This document shows positions 25,072-32,597 of a stretch of DNA of 37,364 nt, piece by piece (position 1 is the first letter of the stretch; each line of letters opens with the position of its first letter). The stretch is taken from positions 1-37,364 of the forward strand of contig CAMCHI010000012.1 of assembly GCA_945874735.1 (NCBI GenBank), written 5' to 3'. A model generated the notes under the pieces. The model was given only the letters and a program-made list of their open reading frames with translations. It did not search any database and had not been told where the DNA came from. The position numbers were made by a program, and so were the translations under genes. The stretch is from an uncultured Arcanobacterium sp. Its GTDB lineage: Bacteria > Actinomycetota > Actinomycetes > Actinomycetales > Actinomycetaceae.

Positions 25072-25977
25072 CTAATCCGACACCCAAGTGCTTAATGCGT
25101 GTTGGTAAATCTCCGCATCGCGTTCTGAATGTACAGAGAACACCACTAAATCTAGGACGGTTGGGTGGTGACGCAACCATTCTTCAGTGGCGTGCAGTGC
25201 GATTTGGGCAGCTTCTTCGGTGGGGAAACCGTTCCAGCCAGTACCGATAGCGGGGAAAGCAATAGAGCGAATATCGCCTTTGGTACGCACTAAATCTAAA
25301 CAGTTCGTATAGCATTGTGCGAGTAGATGGCGGTCATCGGCAGTGACTTTTTCTCCTGCTAACTTCGGCATATGGGTGTGTACGATATATTTTGCTGGCA
25401 TACGGTAGCCGCGAGTAATTTTAGCTACTCCTGGTTGGTCTGGTTTGCCTTGCATTTCTACGATTAGGGCACAATCATTGCGCAACCAAGGGCCAGCTTG
25501 GGCGTGAATTGCTGAATCTAAACACCCGTGCAACGGGATATTGCACCCAGTTATTTCTGGTAGTGCAGTGTTTACCACTGCGTCTACTACGAGTTGGGTC
25601 ATGTCACCGCGATAAAGCACGAGATTATTAGCGCCTATAAAGTCACATTCTGGCATTTGTTCTGAAACTCTGCGCAGGTGTTTAGCTTCTACTCGTCCAC
25701 GTTTTGCTAGGTTGCGGTAAAGCAAAGTGTTGATGGCCCGCGAGGTAATAGGGTCGATAATCCCTGGTTTACGAATGGAAAGTTCTGCTTGCAACCAACG
25801 CATTAAACTATCGTCGGTAGATAAGTGTGCCATGGAAGAATTGCCCGTATAGTGCTTGTCGCGCAAACCACTTAATGCGGTCATGAGCAGGTCGTAGTCG
25901 GAACGGGTATCGTCTACCGGGGTGGGAAAACTTTGATTTAATTTTATGGCTTCACTATAGTCTGCAAGCTGGAGCAT
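25072..25977 (-). CDS. Zinc-containing macrodomain protein-ADP-ribose hydrolase
   Basis: 301 residues. An N-terminal helical region of about 115 residues precedes a macrodomain that starts NNLVLYRGDMTQLVVDAVVN. GCNIPLHGCLDSAIH carries the Cys-His-Cys zinc ligands that define the Zn-macro group of bacterial ADP-ribosylhydrolases, and FPAIGTGWNGFP is the phosphate loop. Members remove ADP-ribose from protein side chains; in staphylococci and streptococci they are linked with SirTM, GcvH-L and LplA2 in oxidative-stress operons, none of which is present here. The loop that is NAAN in classical macrodomains reads NTAL. AAAGGG six bases before ATG supports the start. Confidence 0.9.
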   Translation of the reverse strand: MLQLADYSEAIKLNQSFPTPVDDTRSDYDLLMTALSGLRDKHYTGNSSMAHLSTDDSLMRWLQAELSIRKPGIIDPITSRAINTLLYRNLAKRGRVEAKHLRRVSEQMPECDFIGANNLVLYRGDMTQLVVDAVVNTALPEITGCNIPLHGCLDSAIHAQAGPWLRNDCALIVEMQGKPDQPGVAKITRGYRMPAKYIVHTHMPKLAGEKVTADDRHLLAQCYTNCLDLVRTKGDIRSIAFPAIGTGWNGFPTEEAAQIALHATEEWLRHHPTVLDLVVFSVHSERDAEIYQHALSTWVSD

Positions 25978-26146
25978 GGTGGGCCCTTTCTTTATGCTAC
26001 CTTTCTAGGTTACAACGTAAAATAATTTCCACAAGATACAGGTAGGATACTTTTTAGGTATTTTTAGAAAATTTCACATTCCATACGGGCAATCTGCGCT
26101 AGAATTTAGCGGTTGAGTATTGTGCCGATTTTACGGGAGAGTAGTT

Positions 26147-26614
26147 ATGGGTCAAAACTCTATTGGGAATATAGTGCCAGGTTACGACTATATTATTGCT
26201 ACCGATGGGTCTTGCTCTGGTAATCCTGGGCCAGGGGGTTGGGCGTGGGTAGAGCAGATTAGCGGTGTATATCGCAGTGGTGGCAGTACTCATACTACAA
26301 ATAACATTATGGAACTTACTGCTTTTATGCGGGCTTTAGAGTATGTGGGGACAGAAGCAGATGTGTTGTTTAGAGTAGATTCGTCTTATGTGATTAATTC
26401 GATTACTAAGTGGGCGCCGACTTGGCGGGCAAAAGGTTGGAAGAAATCTGATGGCAAACCGGTGTTAAATCAGGAGTTAATCGCCTATATTTTAGATTTA
26501 TATGAAGCTCGTACTGGTAAAACTGATGTGGAGTGGGTGCGGGGGCACAACGGAGATGCTGCTAATGAACTAGCCGATCAGTTGGCGGTAGCGCAAACCA
26601 CAGTACGGAAGTAA
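26147..26614 (+). CDS. rnhA: Ribonuclease HI
   Basis: 155 residues from ATG 26147, preferred over an upstream TTG because GGGAGAG lies five bases before it. The DEDD catalytic set is intact: Asp20 (ATDGSCSGNPGPGG), Glu56 (NIMEL), Asp78 (RVDSSYV) and Asp144 (NELADQLA), with His134 in GHNGDAANE on the flexible active-site loop. Degrades the RNA strand of RNA-DNA hybrids during replication and R-loop removal. Confidence 0.96.
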   Translation: MGQNSIGNIVPGYDYIIATDGSCSGNPGPGGWAWVEQISGVYRSGGSTHTTNNIMELTAFMRALEYVGTEADVLFRVDSSYVINSITKWAPTWRAKGWKKSDGKPVLNQELIAYILDLYEARTGKTDVEWVRGHNGDAANELADQLAVAQTTVRK

Positions 26615-26649
26615 TAACATAACAAAAGTAGGATGGTCGATATACTCTA

Positions 26650-27333
26650 TTAGAGTTGCGGTTCGGTGCGCATGATTTCTAAGGCTTGATTGATGCCTTG
26701 AACAAATACTTGCGGGCTTTGGTTGCCTGCTAAACCTAGTTTGCCACCAATCACATAATAGGGCACGCCTCTTATCCCTAAAATTTTTGCATCTTGAATA
26801 TCGCGCCGTACCGCATCAGCAAATTCTCCGGCTTCTAAAGATTCAAATACTTGCCCTGCTTCTAACCCAAATTCGGTAGCTAACTCTACTAAAGTATCAG
26901 TGTCGGCTATATTTTTTCCTGCACTAAAGTGAGCATTCCACAGTTTTTCTGCCATTACAGTGCCATAATGGGCGGCTTGCGTGGGGGTGTGAGCGCTGGC
27001 TTTGGCAGCATATATCAGCTGGTGTGCTAAGAAAGAATTGACGGGTTGCACTTTTTCCCATTGAAAATCTATATTGTATTGCGCTCCTAGTTTGCTAATT
27101 TCTGCTAAGTGTTGAGTGGCTTGCTCTATAGAGCATTCTTGCTGTTGGCATAAATGCTCTAGCATACTTTCTGTGGTGGAACTCGGGGCATCTGCCCGCA
27201 GTTGAAATGCGTGATATTCCACTGCTACAGCTTTGCCGGAGAGAGCAATTCCAGCTTCTAGCCGTTTTGCGCCTATCCAACACCAAGGGCAAACAATATC
27301 TATCCAAGCGTGAATAACGATTTCGTGTTCCAT
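26650..27333 (-). CDS. DsbA-family oxidoreductase, FrnE-like
   Basis: 227 residues from ATG 27333, chosen for the AAGGTAA ribosome-binding site six bases upstream; the frame extends to 27378. Thioredoxin fold with Cys15-Pro-Trp-Cys18 directly after the first strand, a large helical insertion, then the cis-Pro loop GVPYYVIGGK near the end, the layout of FrnE/2-hydroxychromene-2-carboxylate isomerase-type proteins. No signal peptide, so cytoplasmic; FrnE homologues act as disulphide oxidoreductases in redox stress. It is transcribed away from the neighbouring oligopeptidase gene. Confidence 0.9.
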   Translation of the reverse strand: MEHEIVIHAWIDIVCPWCWIGAKRLEAGIALSGKAVAVEYHAFQLRADAPSSTTESMLEHLCQQQECSIEQATQHLAEISKLGAQYNIDFQWEKVQPVNSFLAHQLIYAAKASAHTPTQAAHYGTVMAEKLWNAHFSAGKNIADTDTLVELATEFGLEAGQVFESLEAGEFADAVRRDIQDAKILGIRGVPYYVIGGKLGLAGNQSPQVFVQGINQALEIMRTEPQL

Positions 27334-27468
27334 ATTCGTTACCTTAATAAAAAATAGAGCTCTGCTCAAACAAAACAATTAGGGTTTTGCTTAAATAAAC
27401 TATTGCGCTAGCAGGGAAATATCAGCTTGTAGTTAAAGTGCCCAATACCAGTTGGGACATAAGGTTGT

Positions 27469-27481
27469 TATTCTAGTGGGT
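27469..27481 (+). promoter_or_regulatory. Leaderless-type -10 before the oligopeptidase gene
   Basis: TATTCT (27469-27474) is seven bases before ATG 27482, with no Shine-Dalgarno. Supports this ATG over the longer frame from 27452. Confidence 0.45.
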
Positions 27482-29647
27482 ATGAGTAATGAAATTTCTT
27501 TTCCAGTGCCAGTAAAACAGCCTGTGGTGCGCAGTTTTCATGGCGATGATTTTGTAGATAACTATGAGTGGTTTCGTGAAGAAAATAATCCACAAGTAAA
27601 AGCCCATATTGAGGCGGAAAATGCGTGGTTTGCTGCACGTACTGCGCATTTGCAGACGGAGCAAGAAAATATCGCTAAACAGATTGCTTCCCATACTAAA
27701 GAAAATGATGTTTCTCCAGCTATCCAAAACGGAGAATATTGGTATTGGACGCAAACTTGGGAAGGTAAAAGTTATCCGGCTTTGTACCGGGTAGCAGTAC
27801 AAGATTATCCACAACGTCCCGATCCGGCTTTGGTGTCTGGTGAAGCGACTTTAGTTTACGATGCCAACGAGTTAGCACAAGGACAAGAATTTTTTGCTAT
27901 TGGCGCTAAAGCGTTTACAGCAGACGGTAAGTATTGTGCTCTAGGAGTGGATTACACCGGTGGTGAACAATTCCAGTTGCGGATTCATGAGGTTGAATCA
28001 GGGACAATTGTAGATGAGTCGGTGCGCGATTTAGGGTACGGAATTTGTTTTAGTAATGACGGAAAGCATCTTTACTATTTGCGCAATGATGAAGCATGGC
28101 GTTCTTATCAGCTGTGGCGGCATGAGATAGGTACAGATCCTAGCCAAGATCAGTTGTTGTTCCAAGAAGACGATGAGTTGTTTACGATTTTCTTTAGCCC
28201 TTCGCAGGACGGTAAGTGGCTAGTTTTGCATATTGTGTCTACTCTTACTCGTGAAGAACGCCTATTTAGTTTGGTAGATGTAGATGCTGCACCTATTTTG
28301 GTAAGTCCTCGGCGTCACGGTTTAGATTATGCGGTAGAAGTTTCTGGAGATCATTTGGTGGTGGTGCATAATCTACATAACCAGAATTTCACGGTAGCTA
28401 CTGCGCCTTTAGGAAGTAGTGAACCTGAGCAGTGGCAAACGGTGTTAGAAGCACAAGCAGGGGAGCGTATCAACGGAGTAGCTGCTTTTGCTAATTTCTT
28501 AGCCGTTTATTTGCGTCAAAACGGGGGCACCGCAATTCAGGTATTGCCACGTTTGGTCACTCCAGAGGACGTGGCAGAAAATTCGTCGCTGCTAGATAAG
28601 GCAGTGTGGGGTGAGCCAGTATTAGTGCCAAAGTCAGAAGCAGCCACAGTAGAGATTGGTCCTAATTATCAATGGCATACTAGTGAATTGGTTTTCTTAA
28701 GTGAATCCTTGCTACAAGCTCCTAGTGTGTGCGTTTATGAGGTAAATACTGGAGAAGTGCGAGTATTGAAGCAGGAAGAAGTGCCTGGTTTTAATGCTCA
28801 AGATTATCGGGAATATCGTATGTGGGCCACGGCTGAGGACGGCACGCAAATTCCGCTCACGGTGGTGCATCATGTTGATGTAGTTCCTGATGGCACAAAC
28901 CCGACTTTTGTGTATGGGTACGGGTCTTATGAAGTGTCGATTGATCCGTGGTTTGATGCTAATCGTATCCCGATTTTCTCTCGTGGTATCGTATATGCCA
29001 TTGCGCACGTGCGAGGCGGAGGAGAGATGGGTCGCGCTTGGTATGAGGGTGGCAAGTTTGCCAACAAGCCGAATTCTTTCTCAGATTTTGTGGCAGCAAC
29101 TAAGCATTTAGTAGCAGTAGGTTTAGCTGATCCGCAACGTATCGCGGCTGAGGGGCGTTCGGCTGGTGGCTTATTGATGGGTGCAGTCACTAATTTAGCT
29201 CCAGAATTATATCGAGTAGTTCATGCTGGGGTGCCATTTGTAGATGCACTCACCACGATTCTGAAGCCAGAGCTACCTCTTACCGTGGGAGAGTGGGAAG
29301 AATGGGGTAATCCGATTGAATCAGCTGAGATTTATGAGGTGATGAAGTCGTATTCTCCTTACGAAAACATTAAAGCAGTAGAATATCCCGCTATTTTGGC
29401 TACTACTTCGATTAACGATGTGCGCGTTAGCTTTGTAGAACCTACTAAATGGGTAGCTAAGTTACGGGAAACTGTCACTAACGACCAAGTTGCTCGTCCG
29501 ATTGTGATGCATACGGAAATGGTGGCTGGGCACGGTGGTGGCTCGGGACGCTATAAGCGTTGGGAGTCACGCGCTCGCGAGTTAGCTTTTATTTTTGACC
29601 AACTAGGTTTGGTTAAATCTGGTTGTGGTTGCAACTGTGCGGGCTAA
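27482..29647 (+). CDS. ptrB: S9-family oligopeptidase (oligopeptidase B type)
   Basis: 721 residues from ATG 27482. N-terminal seven-bladed propeller region, then the alpha/beta hydrolase domain starting around YGYGSYEVSIDPWF and IAHVRGGGEMG, with nucleophile Ser560 (GRSAGG), Asp646 (NDVRV) and His684 (AGHGGGSGR). RGGGEMGRAWYEGGK is diagnostic for the oligopeptidase B/prolyl oligopeptidase group. It cleaves short peptides, in oligopeptidase B after basic residues; no signal peptide, hence cytoplasmic. The C-terminus ends SGCGCNCAG, three cysteines in a CxCxC pattern, not expected in the family. Confidence 0.92.
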   Translation: MSNEISFPVPVKQPVVRSFHGDDFVDNYEWFREENNPQVKAHIEAENAWFAARTAHLQTEQENIAKQIASHTKENDVSPAIQNGEYWYWTQTWEGKSYPALYRVAVQDYPQRPDPALVSGEATLVYDANELAQGQEFFAIGAKAFTADGKYCALGVDYTGGEQFQLRIHEVESGTIVDESVRDLGYGICFSNDGKHLYYLRNDEAWRSYQLWRHEIGTDPSQDQLLFQEDDELFTIFFSPSQDGKWLVLHIVSTLTREERLFSLVDVDAAPILVSPRRHGLDYAVEVSGDHLVVVHNLHNQNFTVATAPLGSSEPEQWQTVLEAQAGERINGVAAFANFLAVYLRQNGGTAIQVLPRLVTPEDVAENSSLLDKAVWGEPVLVPKSEAATVEIGPNYQWHTSELVFLSESLLQAPSVCVYEVNTGEVRVLKQEEVPGFNAQDYREYRMWATAEDGTQIPLTVVHHVDVVPDGTNPTFVYGYGSYEVSIDPWFDANRIPIFSRGIVYAIAHVRGGGEMGRAWYEGGKFANKPNSFSDFVAATKHLVAVGLADPQRIAAEGRSAGGLLMGAVTNLAPELYRVVHAGVPFVDALTTILKPELPLTVGEWEEWGNPIESAEIYEVMKSYSPYENIKAVEYPAILATTSINDVRVSFVEPTKWVAKLRETVTNDQVARPIVMHTEMVAGHGGGSGRYKRWESRARELAFIFDQLGLVKSGCGCNCAG

Positions 29648-29660
29648 TTAGATAGGTGAG

Positions 29661-29707
29661 AAAACTGCGTTAGTTATTTATAAGTAACTAACGCAGTTTT
29701 TATTTTA
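29661..29707 (+). terminator. Strong terminator after the oligopeptidase gene
   Basis: AAAACTGCGTTAGTTA (29661-29676) pairs perfectly over 16 bases with 29685-29700 around an eight-base loop, followed by TATTTTATT. Because the left arm is A-rich it may also stop transcription from the opposite side. Confidence 0.9.
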
Positions 29708-29823
29708 TTAAATACTTGTTTGATTAGTTTTTGAGTTGTATGGAAAACAGATAATGCGAACTGGTTGTGTGTTTAGTGCTCGGTTAAAAGTTGGTTAAGA
29801 GTCAGCTAACCACAGATTTTCCG

Positions 29824-30654
29824 TTATAGTGAATTTTCTGCCTTTATAGCTAAAGGTACAGCTAGTTGGGCTGCGCTATATACCACGGTAGCTAATTCAG
29901 CATGAAAACTAATGTTTTGGGCATCAGGTTCTCCACACAAATCAGAAATACCACGGATAGCTAAAAATTCTGTATGTGGATAGGTGTGTAGTACTTGGGC
30001 AAAGGCTTGAGTTTCCATGTCTGCGGTGAGGGCATGCGGGAAAAGTTGCCGGATATTTCCTACGTTTTTCTCGGTTACAAAGAAATCTGAGGAGGTCATT
30101 TCTCCAATGCGATATTGGGCAGATTGGGCAGGTGAAAGTGTGGATAGCAATTCTTTGGCTAATGCTAGTAGGGTAGCAGAGGCAGGGAATACGGCTGGTT
30201 GTCCTGGGACTTGCCCTGGTTGGTAACCAAAAGCAGTGCCGTCTGCTCCGCTGTGGCGGTAAATATCGCCAACTACTACTTGGTTTACTCTAGTGTCTGC
30301 GCGTAATCCTCCCGCTGATCCTACGCATAATACTTTGCGGATTGGATAGTGGGTTAAGAGTTGGGTTAAGGATTTTGCGGCATTAACCATGCCGATACCA
30401 GTGGTAGCGAGCAAGAAGTGTTGTTTACCGTTGCTGGCACTCCATAATTCTCCGGCAAAATTTGCCGGAATGGTAGCAGGGTTTTCTGGCTGGTTAATTG
30501 CTGAGGAAGAATCAATGTTTTGTGCCTCAGCTATTTGACAGGCAGGGTTGCTTGAGTATGCAGTGAGGGTAAAGCCGTTTTCTTGTAAAACTTTTTTGAC
30601 TTGCTCAGCTTCCGCTGGCATAGCGGTGATAAACAGGGTAGAAAAATTAGGCAT
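29824..30654 (-). CDS. 5'-methylthioadenosine/S-adenosylhomocysteine nucleosidase-like protein
   Basis: 276 residues, longer than the usual 230. The PNP/UDP-phosphorylase fold is clear: LFITAMPAEAEQV at the start, TTGIGMVNAAKSL, VLCVGSAGGLRADTRVNQVVVGD, TADMETQAFAQV (in place of the common EMEGAA; the Glu contacts ribose) and IRGISDLCG, with the catalytic Asp. MTA/SAH nucleosidases remove adenine in the methyl-cycle and polyamine/quorum pathways; a futalosine hydrolase or another nucleosidase is possible. The extra length is a Ser/Asn/Pro-rich insertion near residues 35-65. It lies 26 bases after fur in the same direction, with its own likely start-proximal -10. Confidence 0.82.
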   Translation of the reverse strand: MPNFSTLFITAMPAEAEQVKKVLQENGFTLTAYSSNPACQIAEAQNIDSSSAINQPENPATIPANFAGELWSASNGKQHFLLATTGIGMVNAAKSLTQLLTHYPIRKVLCVGSAGGLRADTRVNQVVVGDIYRHSGADGTAFGYQPGQVPGQPAVFPASATLLALAKELLSTLSPAQSAQYRIGEMTSSDFFVTEKNVGNIRQLFPHALTADMETQAFAQVLHTYPHTEFLAIRGISDLCGEPDAQNISFHAELATVVYSAAQLAVPLAIKAENSL

Positions 30655-30666
30655 ACTGAGATTTTA
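30655..30666 (-). promoter_or_regulatory. Leaderless-type -10 before the nucleosidase gene
   Basis: On the minus strand TAAAAT (30666-30661) lies six bases before ATG 30654. No Shine-Dalgarno. It sits just past the fur stop codon, so transcription could be both read-through and independent. Confidence 0.45.
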
Positions 30667-30680
30667 CTGCTTTGAGTGCG

Positions 30681-31100
30681 TTATTTGTTTTCTTTACAGT
30701 TCGGACAGTATCCCCAGAATGTTACTTCTGCTTCATCTATGTCGAATCCATAGTCATCTGGAATATCGATACAAGGTGGTCTGCCGATAGCGCAGGCAAT
30801 ATCAATAATGGTGTAACAGTTGCGACACACTAAATGATGATGATTCTTTTGATACAAAATTTCATAACGGGTAACGGAACCAGCTGGTTCAATACAGCGT
30901 ACTATTCCAGATTCAGTTAAAGCGTGTAGTACATCGTAGACGGCTTGGGTGGATACTGATCCGAGGGTGTCTATTACTCCTAAACGTACGTCCTCAGCGG
31001 TGGCATGAGGTTTGCGAGCTAATACTCCTAATACGGCTAATCTTGGTTTAGTAACACGTAATCCAACTGCTTTTAAATGCGGCGTAAAATCTTTACTCAT
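30681..31100 (-). CDS. Fur-family metalloregulator (FurA/PerR-like)
   Basis: 139 residues. Winged helix with VGLRVTKPRLAVLGVL and SVSTQAVYDVLHALTESGIVR, followed by YEILYQKNHHHLVCRNC and a C-terminal CPNC, the two CxxC pairs that bind structural zinc. The opening matches actinobacterial FurA/CatR peroxide sensors, which use His/Asp-bound iron to sense H2O2 and are usually next to katG or katA; no catalase gene lies here. Divergent from the DnaA-box/nrd region, with a start-proximal promoter. Confidence 0.9.
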   Translation of the reverse strand: MSKDFTPHLKAVGLRVTKPRLAVLGVLARKPHATAEDVRLGVIDTLGSVSTQAVYDVLHALTESGIVRCIEPAGSVTRYEILYQKNHHHLVCRNCYTIIDIACAIGRPPCIDIPDDYGFDIDEAEVTFWGYCPNCKENK

Positions 31101-31136
31101 GAATTTATTGTGTCAAAACTTTACCGGATAAATCAA
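31101..31136 (-). promoter_or_regulatory. Promoter of fur, leaderless type
   Basis: On the minus strand: TTGATT (31136-31131), 18 bases, CACAAT (31112-31107), then six bases to ATG 31100. No Shine-Dalgarno. The element is the best-formed of the start-proximal promoters here because it has a recognisable -35. Confidence 0.55.
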
Positions 31137-31351
31137 GGAATTTTTAATATTTACCTAGGTTTGCCAGCAGTTTTGTCGCTTTTATCCAGAGTTGTGTGGC
31201 GTTTTTTCGTTTTTGTTTTAGATGTCTAAATTTTATTGGAATTGTTTAGGTTTAAGGTGTGAAGCAGAAAATAATAGCAACACGCCGAATAATCGGACGC
31301 GCCGGAATGTTAAAAATTGTTAGGTGGATTTTTGTAGAAATTTTCCGGTAG

Positions 31352-31588
31352 TTATACACAGATGTGTATAACTTTAAGAGATGTTGTGGAAAGTTGCGGA
31401 AGTTTTGATTTTTCTGTGGATAAAAGTGGTTTGGGTGTGGGGAGAGGTAGGAGTTGAAAAGTGATAAAAATTTTTGTCCGGTGAGTCTGACACGATAAAA
31501 ATATCTTCAGATTCCTATGGATGAGTGGCTGTGCAAGAGAGAAATTAGTGGATTAGTTGCGAGTATTTAGTGCAAGATTTGTGCATAA
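31352..31588. promoter_or_regulatory. Cluster of DnaA boxes (oriC-like or nrd control region)
   Basis: Four exact TTATNCACA boxes within 237 bases: 31352-31360 (plus), 31363-31371 (minus), 31415-31423 (minus) and 31580-31588 (minus). The first two form a perfect inverted pair with 11-base arms and a two-base centre. Near-matches with one deviation lie at 31109-31117, 31182-31190, 31385-31393 and 31530-31538. The 724-base gap between fur (minus) and nrdH (plus) has no credible gene, contains A/T runs and three GATAAAA words (31419, 31463, 31494). Boxes are seen; whether they form an origin, a DnaA-titration site or a DnaA-controlled nrd promoter is inference. Confidence 0.7.
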
Positions 31589-31672
31589 ATATCTGCGGAT
31601 CGCTTCTCTTTCACAGCTGCTCCACAATAGCAATTTGAGATAACTAAAAATAGCGTGAGAAAGCCCGCACAG

Positions 31673-31719
31673 GCACGCTATCTTGTGGTCTAAAAAATTT
31701 GCACCACTAGGTGTAGTGT
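31673..31719 (+). promoter_or_regulatory. Pair of NrdR boxes at the nrdHIE promoter
   Basis: 31673-31688 (GCACGCTATCTTGTGG) and 31704-31719 (CCACTAGGTGTAGTGT) match the 16-base NrdR palindrome consensus acaCwAtATaTwGtgt at about 11 and 12 positions by my alignment. They start 31 bases apart, three helical turns, as known for NrdR operators. TTGCAC (31699-31704) and TATATC (31721-31726) may be -35 and -10, so bound NrdR would block the promoter. Confidence 0.78.
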
Positions 31720-31766
31720 TTATATCGAATCGTTTTTAGAAACGGCGAAGATAGCAAACATGACTT

Positions 31767-31803
31767 CTTTCTCGGCCATAAGATGCTTTCAAGACCGAGA
31801 AAG
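31767..31803 (+). promoter_or_regulatory. Hairpin in the nrdH leader
   Basis: CTTTCTCGG (31767-31775) pairs perfectly with CCGAGAAAG (31795-31803) around a 19-base loop, about ten bases before the AAGGAG ribosome-binding site of nrdH. Position suggests mRNA stability or translation control; no known riboswitch is recognised. Confidence 0.5.
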
Positions 31804-31824
31804 GATAAACAAAAAGGAGAGCAA

Positions 31825-32073
31825 ATGAGCATCACGGTTTATACCAAGCCCTCCTGCGTTCAGTGCAATGCTTCTAAGCGCGCATTGGATAAGTACGGAC
31901 TGGAATACGTTGAAGTAGACCTAACCCAAGACGATGAGGCACTAGCTACCGTTAAGGCACTAGGTTATCAACAAGCTCCAGTTATCTTTGCTGACGGCGA
32001 TCACTGGGCAGGATTCCGTCCAGATAAGATCAAGGCGTTAGTAAAGGTTGCTGAGCAGGTAGCTACCGCGTAA
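31825..32073 (+). CDS. nrdH: NrdH-redoxin
   Basis: 82 residues from ATG 31825, preferred because AAGGAGA is directly upstream; the frame extends to 31783 inside the leader hairpin. Thioredoxin-fold glutaredoxin-like protein with YTKPSCVQCNASKRALD (active-site CVQC), the cis-Pro APVIFADG and the NrdH-typical WAGFRPDK. It is reduced by thioredoxin reductase and supplies electrons to the NrdE active site. First gene of the nrdHIE operon. Confidence 0.96.
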   Translation: MSITVYTKPSCVQCNASKRALDKYGLEYVEVDLTQDDEALATVKALGYQQAPVIFADGDHWAGFRPDKIKALVKVAEQVATA

Positions 32074-32088
32074 CTAGCTGTAAAAGAG

Positions 32089-32134
32089 CAGCTTGCCGGA
32101 GTTGTGTAGTAAAGCATAACTTCGGCAAGCGCTG
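32089..32134 (+). repeat. Stable hairpin between nrdH and nrdI
   Basis: GCTTGCCGGAGTT (32091-32103) pairs over 13 bases (one G-T) with 32118-32130 around a 14-base loop, flanked by further partial CAG/CTG pairing. Only a short TTTA follows, so it is more likely an mRNA processing/stability element or a leaky terminator that makes nrdH more abundant than nrdIE. Confidence 0.6.
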
Positions 32135-32195
32135 TTTATCGCTAAAACAAGGAATAATGTAGTTGTATTTAATCGGCGAGAAAGAGGTATAGCAG

Positions 32196-32597
32196 ATGGT
32201 ACACATCGTCTATTTTTCGTCGGCGACCAACAACACTGCGCGTTTTGTAGAAAAACTCGGGTTTACTGCGCAACGCATTCCCCTTTATCCCCACGAACAA
32301 GCCTTGCATGTAACGGAAGAATATGTGCTGATTGTGCCTACTTACGGGGGAGGAAACCAGCGCGGAGCAGTTCCCAAACAGGTAATTAAATTCTTGAATG
32401 ATGAGCATAACCGCAGTTTAATTCGTGGAGTTATTTCTGCGGGTAACACCAACTTCGGAGAAGCGTTTTGCCTAGCTGGGGATATTATTTCCGCAAAAAC
32501 TAAAGTTCCACATATGTATAAGTTTGAGCTTCTAGGCACGCCATTAGATGTGCAAAGAGTGCAAGAGGGATTGGAAGAATATTGGACACGACTCTAA
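32196..32597 (+). CDS. nrdI: NrdI flavodoxin-like protein
   Basis: 133 residues. [19 protein letters not shown] is the FMN phosphate loop, PTYGGG and [16 protein letters not shown] are the other flavin contacts typical of NrdI. It delivers the oxidant needed to make the dimanganese-tyrosyl radical cofactor in NrdF. AGAGG nine bases upstream of ATG. Overlaps nrdE by 16 bases, so translation is probably coupled. Confidence 0.96.
   Translation: MVHIVYFSSATNNTARFVEKLGFTAQRIPLYPHEQALHVTEEYVLIVPTYGGGNQRGAVPKQVIKFLNDEHNRSLIRGVISAGNTNFGEAFCLAGDIISAKTKVPHMYKFELLGTPLDVQRVQEGLEEYWTRL

Noticed and set aside
31517-31570. Seventeen-codon frame starting MDEWLCKREIS in the DnaA-box region
   Set aside because: No ribosome-binding site, very short, and overlapped by DnaA-box-like sequence; probably chance.
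31767-31824. Cobalamin or other known riboswitch before nrdH
   Set aside because: Only a simple stem is present; no B12-box or other conserved riboswitch core was seen, and class Ib enzymes do not use cobalamin.
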